From: Tupaia tana
Lineage: Eukaryota; Chordata; Mammalia; Scandentia; Tupaiidae
Assembly: GCA_026018925.1 (NCBI GenBank)
Contig: JAKSZU010000012.1
Location: 47,544,858 to 47,608,857 of the forward strand
Direction: 5' to 3'
Length of the DNA: 64,000 nt
Made by a program: the position numbers and the translations under genes. Shown here piece by piece: positions 12,189-24,400 of this stretch. The notes below the pieces were generated by a model that searched no databases, had not been told where the DNA came from, and worked only from the letters and a program-made list of their open reading frames with translations. Within the stretch, counting starts at the first letter, position 1. Every line of letters starts with the position of its first letter.

Positions 12189-12487
12189 AGGGGTCAGTAC
12201 GTGGTGTAGGGGTTGTGGCACTGGACTCCTACATGGCTGACCAAGTCCCAGACCAGGCAGCTTGAAACTCATGCCAGGCACATGTGCATGTGTGCCCATA
12301 ATCCTGAGAAGTGAATGGAGGAGAAGAGATTGCGGCATAGCCATAGCTCCTGAGAGGTGACTTCTCACTGAGGAGAAGGGATTGCTGCAGAACCATAGCT
12401 CCTGAGAGGTGACTTCTCACTTTCTGTCTGTCTCTGTGTCTCTGGTAAGTGCATGCACCACAAAGCAAAAAATCTCTCTTAAAAAAA
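12189..12487 (+). mobile_element. tRNA-derived SINE, long form, with internal 52-bp tandem duplication
   Basis: Head GGGGTCAGTACGTGGTGTAG. The segment AGGAGAAG.GATTGC to GGTGACTTCTCAC occurs twice (about 12319-12370 and 12371-12422). Confidence 0.85.
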
Positions 12488-12501
12488 GTTCTAGTTGTGG
12501 A

Positions 12502-13349
12502 TCCATAGCTGCTAAAATGCTTGAACTTTTGGTGACAAGGAAGATACTTACACAGGGTTGAGTTGCAGCTAAATGTGAGGCTTAAGGTTTGAATTTGGGA
12601 TGGTGGGGTGATTAAAAATAGATACCTTCATAGAACATGGGAGCAGAGTCAGGCCTGAACAAATGTGTGGCATAAAAAGAGGCTTGCACTGGGGTTGCAG
12701 AATCTGATTCTTTCCATTTCTTTTTTTTTTTGTTTAAGTCCTGTTTTCCCTCAGTTGACCTTGTGTTGTTTGCCGAGACAAATTAGATGACTTTTCCTCT
12801 GATAGCTCCTAAATAAGTCTGAACTTGATTTATATGGCTAAATACATTTTTGCTTTGTCTTGCTGATTTGTACATGTCAGTGCTTGAATGTGTTGAAATT
12901 CTCACAACTGGATTTATCTGAAGCACGTTTGTAAAAAAAAAATGTACTGCACTTTGGGTGTACTTTCTTTTATAATTATATACATACATGTGTGTATATA
13001 TCTATTTACATACTGTATATCATTACAGCATGCAAAATTATTTTTGCAGCATGAATACACTGCATGTTAGTCCAATTAAAGATATTATCATACACGTTAT
13101 CATTAACAGATAATTTTCCAGTTTTGTTTAGCACCTTCTTTGATCTATCATTCCATCCCTATTCTCACTCATGTTTGAGGATAGTTTTACTGGTTCTATA
13201 ACACACTCAAAACTTTTCTTTTTGAATTAAATCTCTAGTGGCCTTCTTCCTTCTAAAAGATCTCTTCTATAGTTTACATACAAATACACTAACTTTTATT
13301 TAGTTAGTTTTTGCCTCACATGATGTTTTTATTCATATCTTAAACACTC
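12502..13349. other. Unassigned intergenic DNA downstream of MS4A5
   Basis: AT-rich, no exon and no clear repeat apart from short TA/TG runs near 12980. Confidence 0.4.
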
Positions 13350-13408
13350 CAAAAAATTTTAAGAATTATTTTTCCCCATGAGCGATAGAAAGAAAGAGAG
13401 AAAGAAAG

Positions 13409-13461
<53 letters not shown>

Positions 13462-13676
13462 AAACAGAGAGGGAGCGAGCAAGAGAGAGTGAAAGAGGGG
13501 AGGATAGGCACCCCTTAAAAAAGTTTCCATGCCCAGACTCAGCCAGCCCCAGGTAATAGACACATGTGTCCAGCTACTTAGGGAAATCTATAAACATGAA
13601 TCTGGAACTTTCCTATGTTGGGTCAGCCTTGCAGAGCAGTGCATTACCATGGTACCACCATCCTGACCCTGCTCTT
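13350..13676 (-). mobile_element. SINE-like element of a second family, with (GAAA)n tail
   Basis: Read on the minus strand it starts GGGTCAGGATGGTGGTACCA and contains GGCTGACCCAACATAGGAAA. The latter is shared with 42483-42740 (GGCTGACGCACATAGAAAG). It ends in a purine-rich (AGAAA)n run at 13385-13465. Confidence 0.55.
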
Positions 13677-13679
13677 TTT

Positions 13680-13852
13680 TATTTTTTTTAATTTTTAGAA
13701 TTATTTATTTAATTTTATTTATTATTATCATTTTTTTAATTCATGAGAGAGAGAGAGAGAGTAAGAAAGCAAGTTTCCAGGTCTGGGACTTGAACCATGG
13801 TCAGCTATTTGGGAGGTCAACACCCCAAACACCATGCCACCTGCTCCCTTCC
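13680..13852 (-). mobile_element. tRNA-derived SINE, short form
   Basis: AT-rich tail, AATTCATGAGAGAGAGAGAG, AGGTCTGGGACTTGAACCAT (B-box region), ending GCCACCTGCTCCC. Confidence 0.8.
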
Positions 13853-14280
13853 CCCCCCTTTTTTTTAATCCTTGAAACATGACTTCTTTTCAAAGCTACT
13901 TTATACTTCATAATTATTCATATCCTGTTTTTTTTCTTTAGTCGTTGGTCTCCACGTCCCTAAGATATAGGGCTGGTTCTTTTTGATTGCTCTGTCCTCT
14001 GTAGTGCTATGAGAAATAATGGTTCTGTCCTGACTCTTTCTCCTATCCAGATGATTATCACTGGGCTAAACATTATATTAGAACATTGTGGCATGTTCCT
14101 TATCATTTAGCAAAGTCCTGGAACCCGGAATTATCTGCTGTTGGATGGTTTGGGTTTCAGAGAATATTGGTAAGAGAGATGCAAGGTCTCTTACAGGTGA
14201 GACTAAAGATCTAATTACAAATAGAATTTGGTTAGAGGTCAGAAATGATCCTAAGGTGGTGCTTATAAATACTTCATACT

Positions 14281-14500
14281 AAGATACTCCAGTGGCAATG
14301 GGCTGTTCAAGTGATGTTGAATCCATATGGAAGACTGTGGGTTCAGTTCCCCAGATGACCTGTATATGCAGAGTGTGTGCAATCATGATCCGGGGCAGCT
14401 AGGAAGGCTGGGGGCAATCACGGTGTAGACACATTGAGGGTGCTTGTCCTTCTCTCTTTTTTCTGTCTCATAAAAGAAATAAACTTTTTAAAAAGTTTTA
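14281..14500 (+). mobile_element. Possible third tRNA-like SINE
   Basis: Contains the B-box-like GGTTCAGTTCC near 14340 and ends CTGTCTCATAAAAGAAATAAAC before an A-rich tail. Its body matches none of the other SINE copies here. Single copy, so the family is uncertain. Confidence 0.4.
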
Positions 14501-14680
14501 AAAAGTACGAAACATGAAAATTTGGGTACTTAAGAGCTATATTATAGTTTATGAGTGGTCTTTCTATTCTGAGGAACTACTTTACATTTTTAATAGGCAA
14601 GTCACATTAGATGAATATTCACTTACATGTAAAATATCCATAGTCCATGTGAAAGTCTTATAACATGGACAGTAATTACA

Positions 14681-14752
14681 TTTTTTTTTTTTTTTTGCTA
14701 GAGGGCACATGTGCTTGCCAGAGAGAAAGAGAGAGAGAGAGGAGAAAGCCAT
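14681..14752 (-). mobile_element. tRNA-derived SINE, 3' piece only
   Basis: T16 then GCTAGAGGGCACATGTGCTT and a GA-rich run, then abrupt loss of the rest of the element. Confidence 0.7.
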
Positions 14753-14889
14753 TCTCCACACACATTATTTTATTTTAGAAAATATAGTTTTCTTTTTTAA
14801 ATAAAAATATTACTGTATTAGTGTGCAATGAGTCCCCAATAATTTTTAAGGTAGTAAAGGGTTTCTGAGACTATGACGCTTAAGAGACA

Positions 14890-15110
14890 TTGATATAGAG
14901 TTTGAGACCTTGGACTTTGAGACCTTGAGCTTTAAAGTCAGACTATTTATTAATATTATAACTCTACCATCCTGAGCTAGGTGATCTTGGTCAAATTACT
15001 TTCTCTGTGCCTCTGCTTCCTATAAAATAAGAGTAAAATTCACTCCTTAGGATTTTTGTGAGATTAAATCAGTAGCACATGTGTAATACGTACCAGGATA
15101 CCTTGAGCAG
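14890..15110 (+). mobile_element. MIR SINE
   Basis: Contains the MIR core logic: GAGCTAGGTGATCTTGG, the CTGTGCCTCTGCTTCCT stretch, ATAAAATAAGAG, and a following TGTGAGATTAAATC block. Confidence 0.7.
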
Positions 15111-15645
15111 TAGTGATTCCACCAATATTTGCCTTCATTAGTTTTACTGTTCTGTTTTGCTATTCTAGTGCAATTCTTGACATTGATGATCAATGTAAAA
15201 TATGGGGACAAAGTAATCTTCCAACCAACTTGTTTTTTTTTGCATAATAATGGAGTAGGAGCCACTGGGTAAGAGCCTTGGAAAACTCAGCAAGCGATGT
15301 TATGAACCAGAGAAGTTCAAGATCAAATTCAAGAACCGAGATGACTTGGTTACCTCAGACCCTAGTCTTTGATTGATACCTCTGTCTAGAGACAGCGCCC
15401 CATTGCTGACCTTTAGTTGAAAGAATGCATGGCTAACATAGGTGATGATGTCAAAGTGACCATGCATTCTGGGGAGATGACTTTGCCAAGAGGCAGGATA
15501 TGTTTTATCAGCCCCAGTGTTCCCAGACCCCCTTCTCTTGAGTCACTTTTCTTTGCATCAAAGAATCGCTGGCCTTAAGATTCTATGTTCCTTTTGTCTT
15601 TTCTTCACAGGCAGAATTCATCACTAAGCAATATTATGGTACATC

Positions 15646-15651
15646 TTTATT
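15646..15651 (-). promoter_or_regulatory. MS4A5: Candidate MS4A5 polyadenylation signal
   Basis: AATAAA on the minus strand, 14 bases after the ancestral MS4A5 stop codon and about 47 bases after the present one. The 3' UTR would be very short. Confidence 0.5.
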
Positions 15652-15664
15652 CTCACAGTGCTCT

Positions 15665-15775
15665 TCAACACCATTCCTTGCAATTGCAGTTGTCTCACTA
15701 GTATACCAAAGATGAGGAAAGCAGAGAAATGAAGAATTCGATAATGCTGAAGATCATCAACATACTCAGAATTCC
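15665..15775 (-). CDS. MS4A5: MS4A5 last coding exon, with premature stop
   Basis: After the acceptor TTATAG the frame reads GILSMLMIFSIIEFFISL and then LSSSLVY before TAG (15698-15700) and TGA (15697-15695). Human, as recalled, reads GILITLMTFSIIELFISL and continues to a cysteine-rich end, CDCEQCC. Beyond the two stops the same frame still reads DNCNCKEWC and then TGA at 15665-15667, so the old tail aligns without a gap. The active coding end is 15698. The lower part of this entry is the relic tail. Confidence 0.85.
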
Positions 15776-15963
15776 CTATAACAGAAGAAGAAAAATGAAG
15801 AATCGTGGCATTAGTACAGTCGCATTTGTCTGATCAAAATGAGGTAGCAATGCCCAAGTAGTGACAGCTCCCCCAAATGTCTCAAGTGTATCCGAAGCAT
15901 TGGAACTAAGTTAATGTTGAGAGTATACAGCTATCATAGTGTAGCACAGTGTACACAGCAGAG

Positions 15964-16000
<37 letters not shown>

Positions 16001-18416
16001 ACATTACAGGCCCAGAAGGAGAGGAATGGAGGGTTTATCAGACTCCATCCCTTCTCCTTAGTAGACTTCGGACAATTGTTTTTGTGTCCCCAGCAGTGCA
16101 TAAACTTTCTGCTTAGCTTTTTGATTTCTTAGCTTCCTATCAGGTGACTTTTGAGCTTTGTTGCCTGTAAATTTGAGGAACTGGCAAATATTTTAAGGAG
16201 AAAACTAATGAAGACTTTTGTGTTTATTTCAGTGTGTACAATTTACATAATCTTTGCCCTTAATACCTAGTTGCTGTGGCTTCTTTAAAAAAAACAAACA
16301 AACAAAACAAACAAACAAACAAAAAACCCACCTCACTTATTTAATTTTTAAATTTATAATTATTTTTCAGTTTGCAATAGGGCACATGTGCTCACCAGAG
16401 AGAAACAGAGAGAGAGGGGAAAGCAAGAAAGCAAGCCACCAGGTCCAGGCTTTGAATCATGCTTGGTCATGTTGGAGTCCAACACCTTAACCACTTTGTC
16501 ACCTACTGGCCCTGCTATGGCTTCTTTCATTTCTATTCGAACAGCTACATATTTCTACTGTATTGGTCAACACATGCGATTGTTGTTTTTGTTTTGTTTT
16601 GTTTCCACTTTGAGAGGTGCTCTGATATCAATTATTCTGTAATAACCAGAAATAGGAAGTAAGAGATTTATATATTTTGTTAGCACTTTTAAAAATCCAA
16701 TTGTTGACTCCTTTGATCTTTTCTAATAAGTGTATAATTTCTTTTTTCTTTTTTTAAATTTTTCCACTCTTTTTTTAAATTATTCCACTCTTATCATTTC
16801 TTTTATTCTACTTTCTTGGTTTTTTTTTTGTTGTTGTATTCTCTAAACTACTCAAGATTAATGCTTATGGTATTATTTTTCAAATTTCATATTTTACAGA
16901 CATCTATAGTTTGAGGCCAAGCATTGCCTTAAAAATATCCCTTTCCCTTTTGTTCACAAGTTTCTGATTTTGCAAAACATCACCAGATTTCCATTCTGAT
17001 GTCTTCTTTGATGCAAAAATCTTTTTGAAGTATACTTTTTACTATAAAGTTACATACGGATTTTTTTAAAGAATTATTTTATTTAACTTTTAATTAATTA
17101 ATTAATTTTTAATTCCACCAGAGAGGGACAGAGAAAGAGAGAGAGAGAGAAAAAGAGAAAGAGAGAGAGAGAGAGGGAAAGTGAGAAAGCAAGCCTCCTG
17201 GTCTGGGACTCCAACCATGGTTGGCCATGTGGAAATCAAGCATCCTCAACCACCACACCACCTCCAGGCCTGCTACATAATTTTAAAATTATTTTTATCA
17301 TTGTTTAAGTCTCCCCCCGTCAGCGATAGGGTGCATGCACTTGCCAGAGAGAGACAAGTAAAGGCAGAGAGAGGGAAAGTGAAAAATCATCCCCCAAAGG
17401 AGATGGCCATACTGAATTCCTTCTCCATTCTCCTCTCTGGATTTTGGACATGTACACTCATGTACCATGACGTGAAAAGCAACTGTTCGTTGTTTTTACC
17501 ATATTTGACTAATATATTTAGGAATTTTAGGATTTGACCTGGTTTTATCATTAAATGCTTCCTGATAGGAAAAAATAAAAGGAAAAGAACTGTACTATGA
17601 CTCAGCAAAGTGATAAAACACCAAAGCATAATATGCAAGACCAAATATCTAAGTTCCAGGTTTACTATATTTCCAGGGCCAGCATTACCTGTGGAGACTA
17701 AGGCAGCTGGATCCCACATGACCAACTATGCAGTTCGAGTCCCAGACCTTGTGGCTTAAAAATCCCACCAGGTATGTGTGCATGCCCAAAACCTGAGAGG
17801 AGAATGGAGAAGGGATTCTCTTTGTCAGCCCCTCTCTGCCAACACATACACCCTATAGCAAACAACAACAGCAACAACAAAAAAAAAGAAATTCAGATCT
17901 ATATGTTAAGATAAGACCACAGAAAACTTTTTTAACAGTCATTCCTATAAAATCGTTTTTCTCCCTCCAAATAATACTGTGGCCTGTCCTTGCAAAAATC
18001 CTCTAGTTTGTAAATTTTAACCAGCCTACCATTGTTCTCCCCTGAATTGAATGATTATTAATTGGCCTAAACCAGCCTCTGTATTTGGTTGATAAAATTT
18101 GTCCCCAGGCAGTCTCCATATATACTGAATTGCAGCCTAGCTTGACACATAAGCAAGTTGTAACCTAACCTGAGCAAGGGAGATTGCAGATAATCACTCA
18201 GGCCCAAAGCAGCAATGGCTCCCCATAACAAACAGTACACCTGGTGGACATATCTTGGTTTCCAGTATCATTCTCTAACAAAAGTAACTAGGGTTCTTTG
18301 GAGAAATAGATAATTCTAGGCCCAGGGCAGAGAATATACGAAAAGATCCTGGAAAATCTTATAGTGTTAGGAAATGTGGAAGTGTTAAACACACGTGTGC
18401 ATGTTCTCGTGCACAG

Positions 18417-18449
<33 letters not shown>

Positions 18450-21400
18450 GCCAGCAGGTGTGGTGGTTAAGGCACTGGACTCCCAACTGGCTGACTACAG
18501 TTTGAGTCCTGGACCTGGTGGCTTACTGTTTCACTTTCTCTCTCGTTAAATTAAAAAAAAAAAATGGTGAATAAAATTAAATAAAATAATTTTTTAAAAC
18601 AAAACAAACTCTCATCCCCCCCCCCCCACACACACGCAATATAGGGGTATTTAAATAGATCACAGGAACCAAGTAAAAGAGTTCCCAATGGCTAAAATTA
18701 GAACAATTTGCAGAACAAAACTGACAAAATGGTATTAGATTATAACCCAGAGCACAAAATAAATAATTATAAAAGTACATACTAATGGGACCAGCAGGTG
18801 GCATGGTGGTCAAGGCAGTTCAATTCCCATGTGATCAACCATGGTTTGAGTCCCAGACCTGGTGACTTAAAAATCATGCTGGGCACATGTGTGTGCATGC
18901 CCAAAATTGCTAGAGGAGAATGGAGGGGAAGGAATTGCAGTGTGGCAATCCTCACTGTGGGAATGATTTCTAACTTTCTTCTCTCTATCTCTGTCTCTCT
19001 CCTCTATGGTCAGCACATGTGCCCTATAGAAAAACCTAAAAAAAAAAAAAAAAAAAAGAAAAAAAGTTTATGTTGATATAAATACATGACCAAATATATA
19101 AATGCATGTGTGAAGAAAAGACAAATCCTCTGTTTAAAAGAATTTTAAAAATTTGTCTTGATACTCTGTCCTCAAGAAATAGGAGCCTCTCTATTCTTTA
19201 AATTTTGGTGGCACATAGTGACTTCATTCCAAAGACTACAGTATAAAAAGAGGGAAAAACAGTAACTTGATACAAGGATGTTCAGATGATGAAAATTCAT
19301 TCAACTCTAAACCTACTCTTCAATTTTAAAAAGTTTAAATGGAAAATTTGGCATGAGTTTTCTTGAGACTATGGGATGTTCTTCCCCTGCACAACCTTGG
19401 GTGTCACTCTTGTCAGAAGCTAGCAACCCCAAATCCCAAGACCAAAGTCAGATCTTGAGCATTCATGGCTCATCCAGCCAGTGCCCACTAAAGACTAAAA
19501 TCCCAGTGCGTGTGTGTGTGTGTGGGGGGGGGTTGGGGGGAGGGAGGAGATTTGGCTCATGCCTGCAATGCCTCAAGTGCTTTTTCCCCTTTTCCCTCTG
19601 TTCAGCATGCCTTCTCTACTATTATGGGATGGGGTACTTTGTATGTCAGATTCCAAATGGGCAATATGGGTATATGGCCTCAAGGCATTAGCAGTTTTAG
19701 TGCTCTTTTGTATTTTATTTATAAACTTCCAGCTACAGTCTTTCATTTACACATTGATCTATTAAGAGTAGTCCCATCAGACTTTTCAGCCTTTTAATGT
19801 CCTTTTAAAGTTTTTGTTTTTAAATGTAGTGTTGCTCTTTGTTTTCAGAAAAGGATTGAGCCAATGCCCCAGTTCCCCATTATCAGAATCACTCTCCCTA
19901 TTTTCTGGTCTTTGCTCTGTTCTCTGTGGTTATGTTACCTTAAATGCTCGGTATTTCTTAGAGTCTTCCATGTGAAATATGTTTTACTAGGACCCCCCTT
20001 TTCCTTAGATGGTCAGGTTTTTAGTTTTCTTAATAGCTTTTAAGAATAAAAGCTACTGTTGATTATCTTTTTCTCTCCATGTGGATACATGCCTTTTACA
20101 TTCCTTTACACTCATTTTAGTGTTATTTTTGAATGAACAGAAATAACTGTCTCTCTTCTTTTCTCTCCTCTCCTTCCCTCCCTCCTTTCCTGTTCCCTTC
20201 CCTTCCCTTCCCTTCCCTTCCCTTCCCTTCCCTTTCCTCTTCCTTCCCTTCCCTTCCCTTCCCTTCCCTTCCCTTCCCTTCCCTTCCCTTCCCTTCCCTT
20301 CCTCTCACCTCTTCCCTTCTTCTCTCTCTCCTTTTCTCTTTTCCTTTCCTCTCCCTTCCTCTACCCCTCTCTTTCCTGCTGGTTCCAATGTCTGCCAAAT
20401 ATTATAGATTTGATAAATATCCATAAATAAAATAAAATATATACGCATCCACAACATTATCTAGATGGTGTCAATGGGATGCTAAAAATCTTTTGTTCAA
20501 ACTATTTATTTGTCACTCTGAAAAGGCAACATACTTACCAGGAATAGGACTGTAACGTTATCACACTGCGTATTTTCTGGAGAATAACCACAGATAAAGT
20601 GTCGATCTAGAATGAAACCAAATGTGAGGAGAATGATTCCAGCTGCTGCTCCCAGGACACTAAGAAAATTCATAACTCGGCTCAATTTCACCTGAAAGAG
20701 AATAAGAGCATGATGCAATGACTCAGGTCCAACCTGTGCTAGAGATAAAACAACTGGCGGGAGATCTGAGGGCAGGACTATTTTTTTTTTTAATATATAA
20801 TGAATTATTTCATTTTATTTATTATTATTATTATTTTTTAATTCACCAGATATATATATAGAGAGAGGGAAAATGAGAAAGTAAGCCAGCAGGTCTGGGA
20901 CTCAAAGCGCAGTCTGCCATGTGGGAGTGTCCAACACCTTAACCACCGAGCCACGTGCTAGGAGCAGGGTTTTAGCCTCAGCATGACAGCTCCACAAAGG
21001 AACGGTGTGAGCATCTGAGGATTACCTTCATTTCTTTGGGTTTCAGAATGAGGTGATTCAGTGAATTTTTTTTCATTTAATTTTTAATTATCATTATTAT
21101 TTTTTAATTTGCTACAGGACATGCACACTAACCAGAGACAGAGAGAGGGAGAGAGAGAGAGGGAAAGTGAGAAAGCAAGCTACCAGGTCTGAGACTCAAA
21201 CCATGGTCAGTCACGTAGGAGGCCAGCACCTTAACCATCACGCCACCTGCTGGCCCTAAGATTCAGTGATCTTTTCATAATATTTCCATCCCCCACATTC
21301 TGTGCCTACATTATCTTTTGTTCAATTGGGCAGCGTGCATAAGCAACAAAGGAGGTACTTAGAGAGAGCCACATTGCATTGCATTTTGATGTTCTGAGTA

Positions 21401-24400
21401 AACCCATGGCCTATTTACATTTGTTTGAACTAGCATCTCTCTGCCATTGTTTTTTTTTTTCTAAAACTGTAGACTTACCAGAGATACAGTTTGCTGAAAA
21501 TCATGACTGGCTTATTAAGTGGTCATGCTTTTGTTTCTTTTAGTAAGGTAATATTTTACTTATAATTTATTTAAAAGTCATACTTTGGGAACCAGCAGTT
21601 AGCGTAATGGCTATGTCGCTGGACTCCCACGTAGTCGACCGCGGTTCGCATCCTGGACCCAGTGGCTTAAAACTCACGCCGGGCGCGTGTGCGTGTGTGC
21701 CCAAGATCCCGAGAGGAGAAAGGAGGAGAAGGGATTGTGGCGTGACCATCCCCCCTGGGGGGTGATTTCCTGCTTTCTGTCTCTATGGCTCTCTCTGTCT
21801 GTCTGGCGAGCGCACGCGCCCTATAGCAAAAACCTCTCAAAAAAAAAAAAGTCATACTTTTACCTCTACTAGCACTGCATTCTATATTTCGAGATTCTGT
21901 TTGTGGATTAGTCAGGTGGTCTAAACTGTGCCTTCCATATGAGTTAAACTAGTGCCCACTAAGTGTCCAATGTGCAGTAGGTACCAAAATTACTTACAGA
22001 AAGAATGAACGAATGAGTGCCTACAATACTGAGACCCAATCTACCTTTAATTGACTGGGGAACTTGGGCAAGTCATTTAACCATTCTGTGTTTCACTGTC
22101 TTCATATATAAAATAATAATTACACTGGACTAGAAAATTCTGGAACTAATGGCTTATGATCCATGGCTTATGAAGAGGAAAATGTCACTAATTGATGTCT
22201 CTACTTGACAGCTTCTGGAATTATGGTGACCTAATGATTTCCCACATTTATTTTCAGGGCTAATAGGAATTATTTCAAAGTTACCAATCTTTAATAATGT
22301 GGAAATGTAACTCACCAGACTTTCTGTGGTTTTTCTTTTCGTAGCAATTAGGAAGGCTCCAGAATTAATGAACTGTTTAAAAAAAAATTCTTAATGATGG
22401 ATATGTTTAGGTGATTTGAAGGGTTCTCACAGTATAGACTTCCACACATCTGTTCAGAGTTCACATAATCCTCAGGGCAGTGAGAAGGGTAAGTCACCTT
22501 GTTTGTCCATAAGTGGTGGACAAAACACGGAGCTGGGAATCTGTTTAGCTTTATTTATCTGAACATAAGAAGTTTTTAACCAAACTGCTATTTAGTTTTC
22601 TTATCCGTCTTCCTTTCATAACTATTGTAAACTCAGCTTCGATATCATGACACACTGTGTTAAATCAGCTTGCAGTCAGTAAGACCAGAGTACATCTTAT
22701 TGCAATCCAATATGTTTTCTGGATGGGAACATAAGATAGTGTGCTGAACTCCTGGAGATTACAGAATAGAAAGTGGTCTTCCCTTCAGCCTTTTCTTCAT
22801 CTCTCTCCCTTGGTGTGGAACTAGACATCCTTATTCCTTACACCCAGGCCTCCCCTCGTCTTATCCTCTATATCTGTCCTCACCTTATTAGCCACTCATC
22901 CAAATCTCAATCAAGCTGGAAATGTCTCTGGGGACACCCCTTGACTTGGTGCCTTTCCTCTAAAGGCAGCCTCTGTGTCTTCCATTATTTCTCATCACAC
23001 TCCATGATAATTGTCTGACACTTCACTGAACTTGAGACCAGGGATTGCTTTTTTTCCTGAATCCATATACCATTCCCATTCCCTGGCACTAAATTAGTTA
23101 CTAACTTAATATTTATTGAATGTGAGTGAATAAATTCCTCTTGTAGTTCAAAAGGTGCATTTGAGAAGCCCTCCCCACTCTTCTACTTCTCTGAAGAGTA
23201 AATCGCTCCTTCATCTCTGCTTACATAAACACCCCGCATCTCTTTGATATCATTTATCACATTATCTTCAAAGGACATGTTTCCATGTGTTTTTTTTTTT
23301 TTTTTTTTTTCCTAGAACAAGAGCCCTTTAACAGAAGGATTTATCTGTTACTGGCCTTTGGACTCTCATTGCCTTGTTTGTGTTTCTGGCTTATAATAGC
23401 AACTAATTTCAAATGAAGTAATTGATGATTAAACAAACACTTCAAGACTCAAAAATATTCTTAAAGGAAATTGAAGGCCATGAATATACCAATGACAGAT
23501 GAATTAATGGGAAACTAATTTTAGCAACATTATTGTTACTGCACTTTCCAAAGCATATCATACAACTGGACCCAGCTTATTTCCTAACTAAACCATTCCT
23601 TAACATCCTAGTTGGCATGACTTCTAATTAAACTGCACTTACCAAAACAGAACCCCAGAATGAATATCCTGTATTAAATATAAAGGGAAACCTTGGGTAT
23701 GGTTCCACCATGGTGAAAAGAAAAACAAGTCCAAAGGAAAAGTTCATAATTCCAATCAAAATCTGGGTGGTCTGTAATAGGAAAAAAAAAAGTCATGGTG
23801 AGGAAAAAGCAAAGTGATAGGTTCCCTTTTGTTTCAAAGATTTTTGTTTTGGTTTGGTTTGGTCAAAAGAATTTGGCAATTACCTTTTTTTTTTTTTGTA
23901 AATAAGGGAAGGATAGATGTTTCTAATAGTTTTCTGATACTCCCAGATACTTTCTTAATTCCATTTTCTGTTACTTAATAATAGGTACAAAGATTTAAAT
24001 CAGTGCTCCTGAAAATGTGGTTCATAGAATGGACTTGGGAGCTACTAGGTTGTTTGAAAAGTCATCGTATATTTCTGTTTTTCTATGCGAAAGTACTTCG
24101 TGACTTTTCTGACAACCCAATACAAATGTAAGCTATCAGACCCTGTTCCATACTTACTAGTCTCTCTAGTTGAGGTGGGAAACACGTCTTAACGAGCTCT
24201 CCAACTCTTTAGCATACCATGTGAACATTTGAAAAGCACTGAAGTCTAAATCATTGTAGAAACCTGGCCTCAAGCAGATGTTGGCTGTCAGAAAACCCTC
24301 CTGGAGATGACCAAGTCCTCTGAGGTTGCTGGGGTCTTGTCACACGTCCAGGCCCAGAGCACTATCCATCTCTTCCATTTCTTTGTTTTCTCTATGTGCC

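Noticed and set aside
1-15640. Exons of MS4A1 (CD20), expected next to MS4A5
   Set aside because: I looked for the first coding exons on the minus strand and saw none. The gene probably lies beyond the left edge.
20123-20398. Open frames across the (CCCTT)n tract on both strands
   Set aside because: Pure low-complexity translation of a microsatellite in an MS4A5 intron.
21587-21660. Possible tRNA genes in the CYN-like heads (A and B boxes)
   Set aside because: The heads retain promoter boxes but do not fold into a proper cloverleaf with a plausible anticodon stem, and each is attached to a SINE body. They are SINE promoters.
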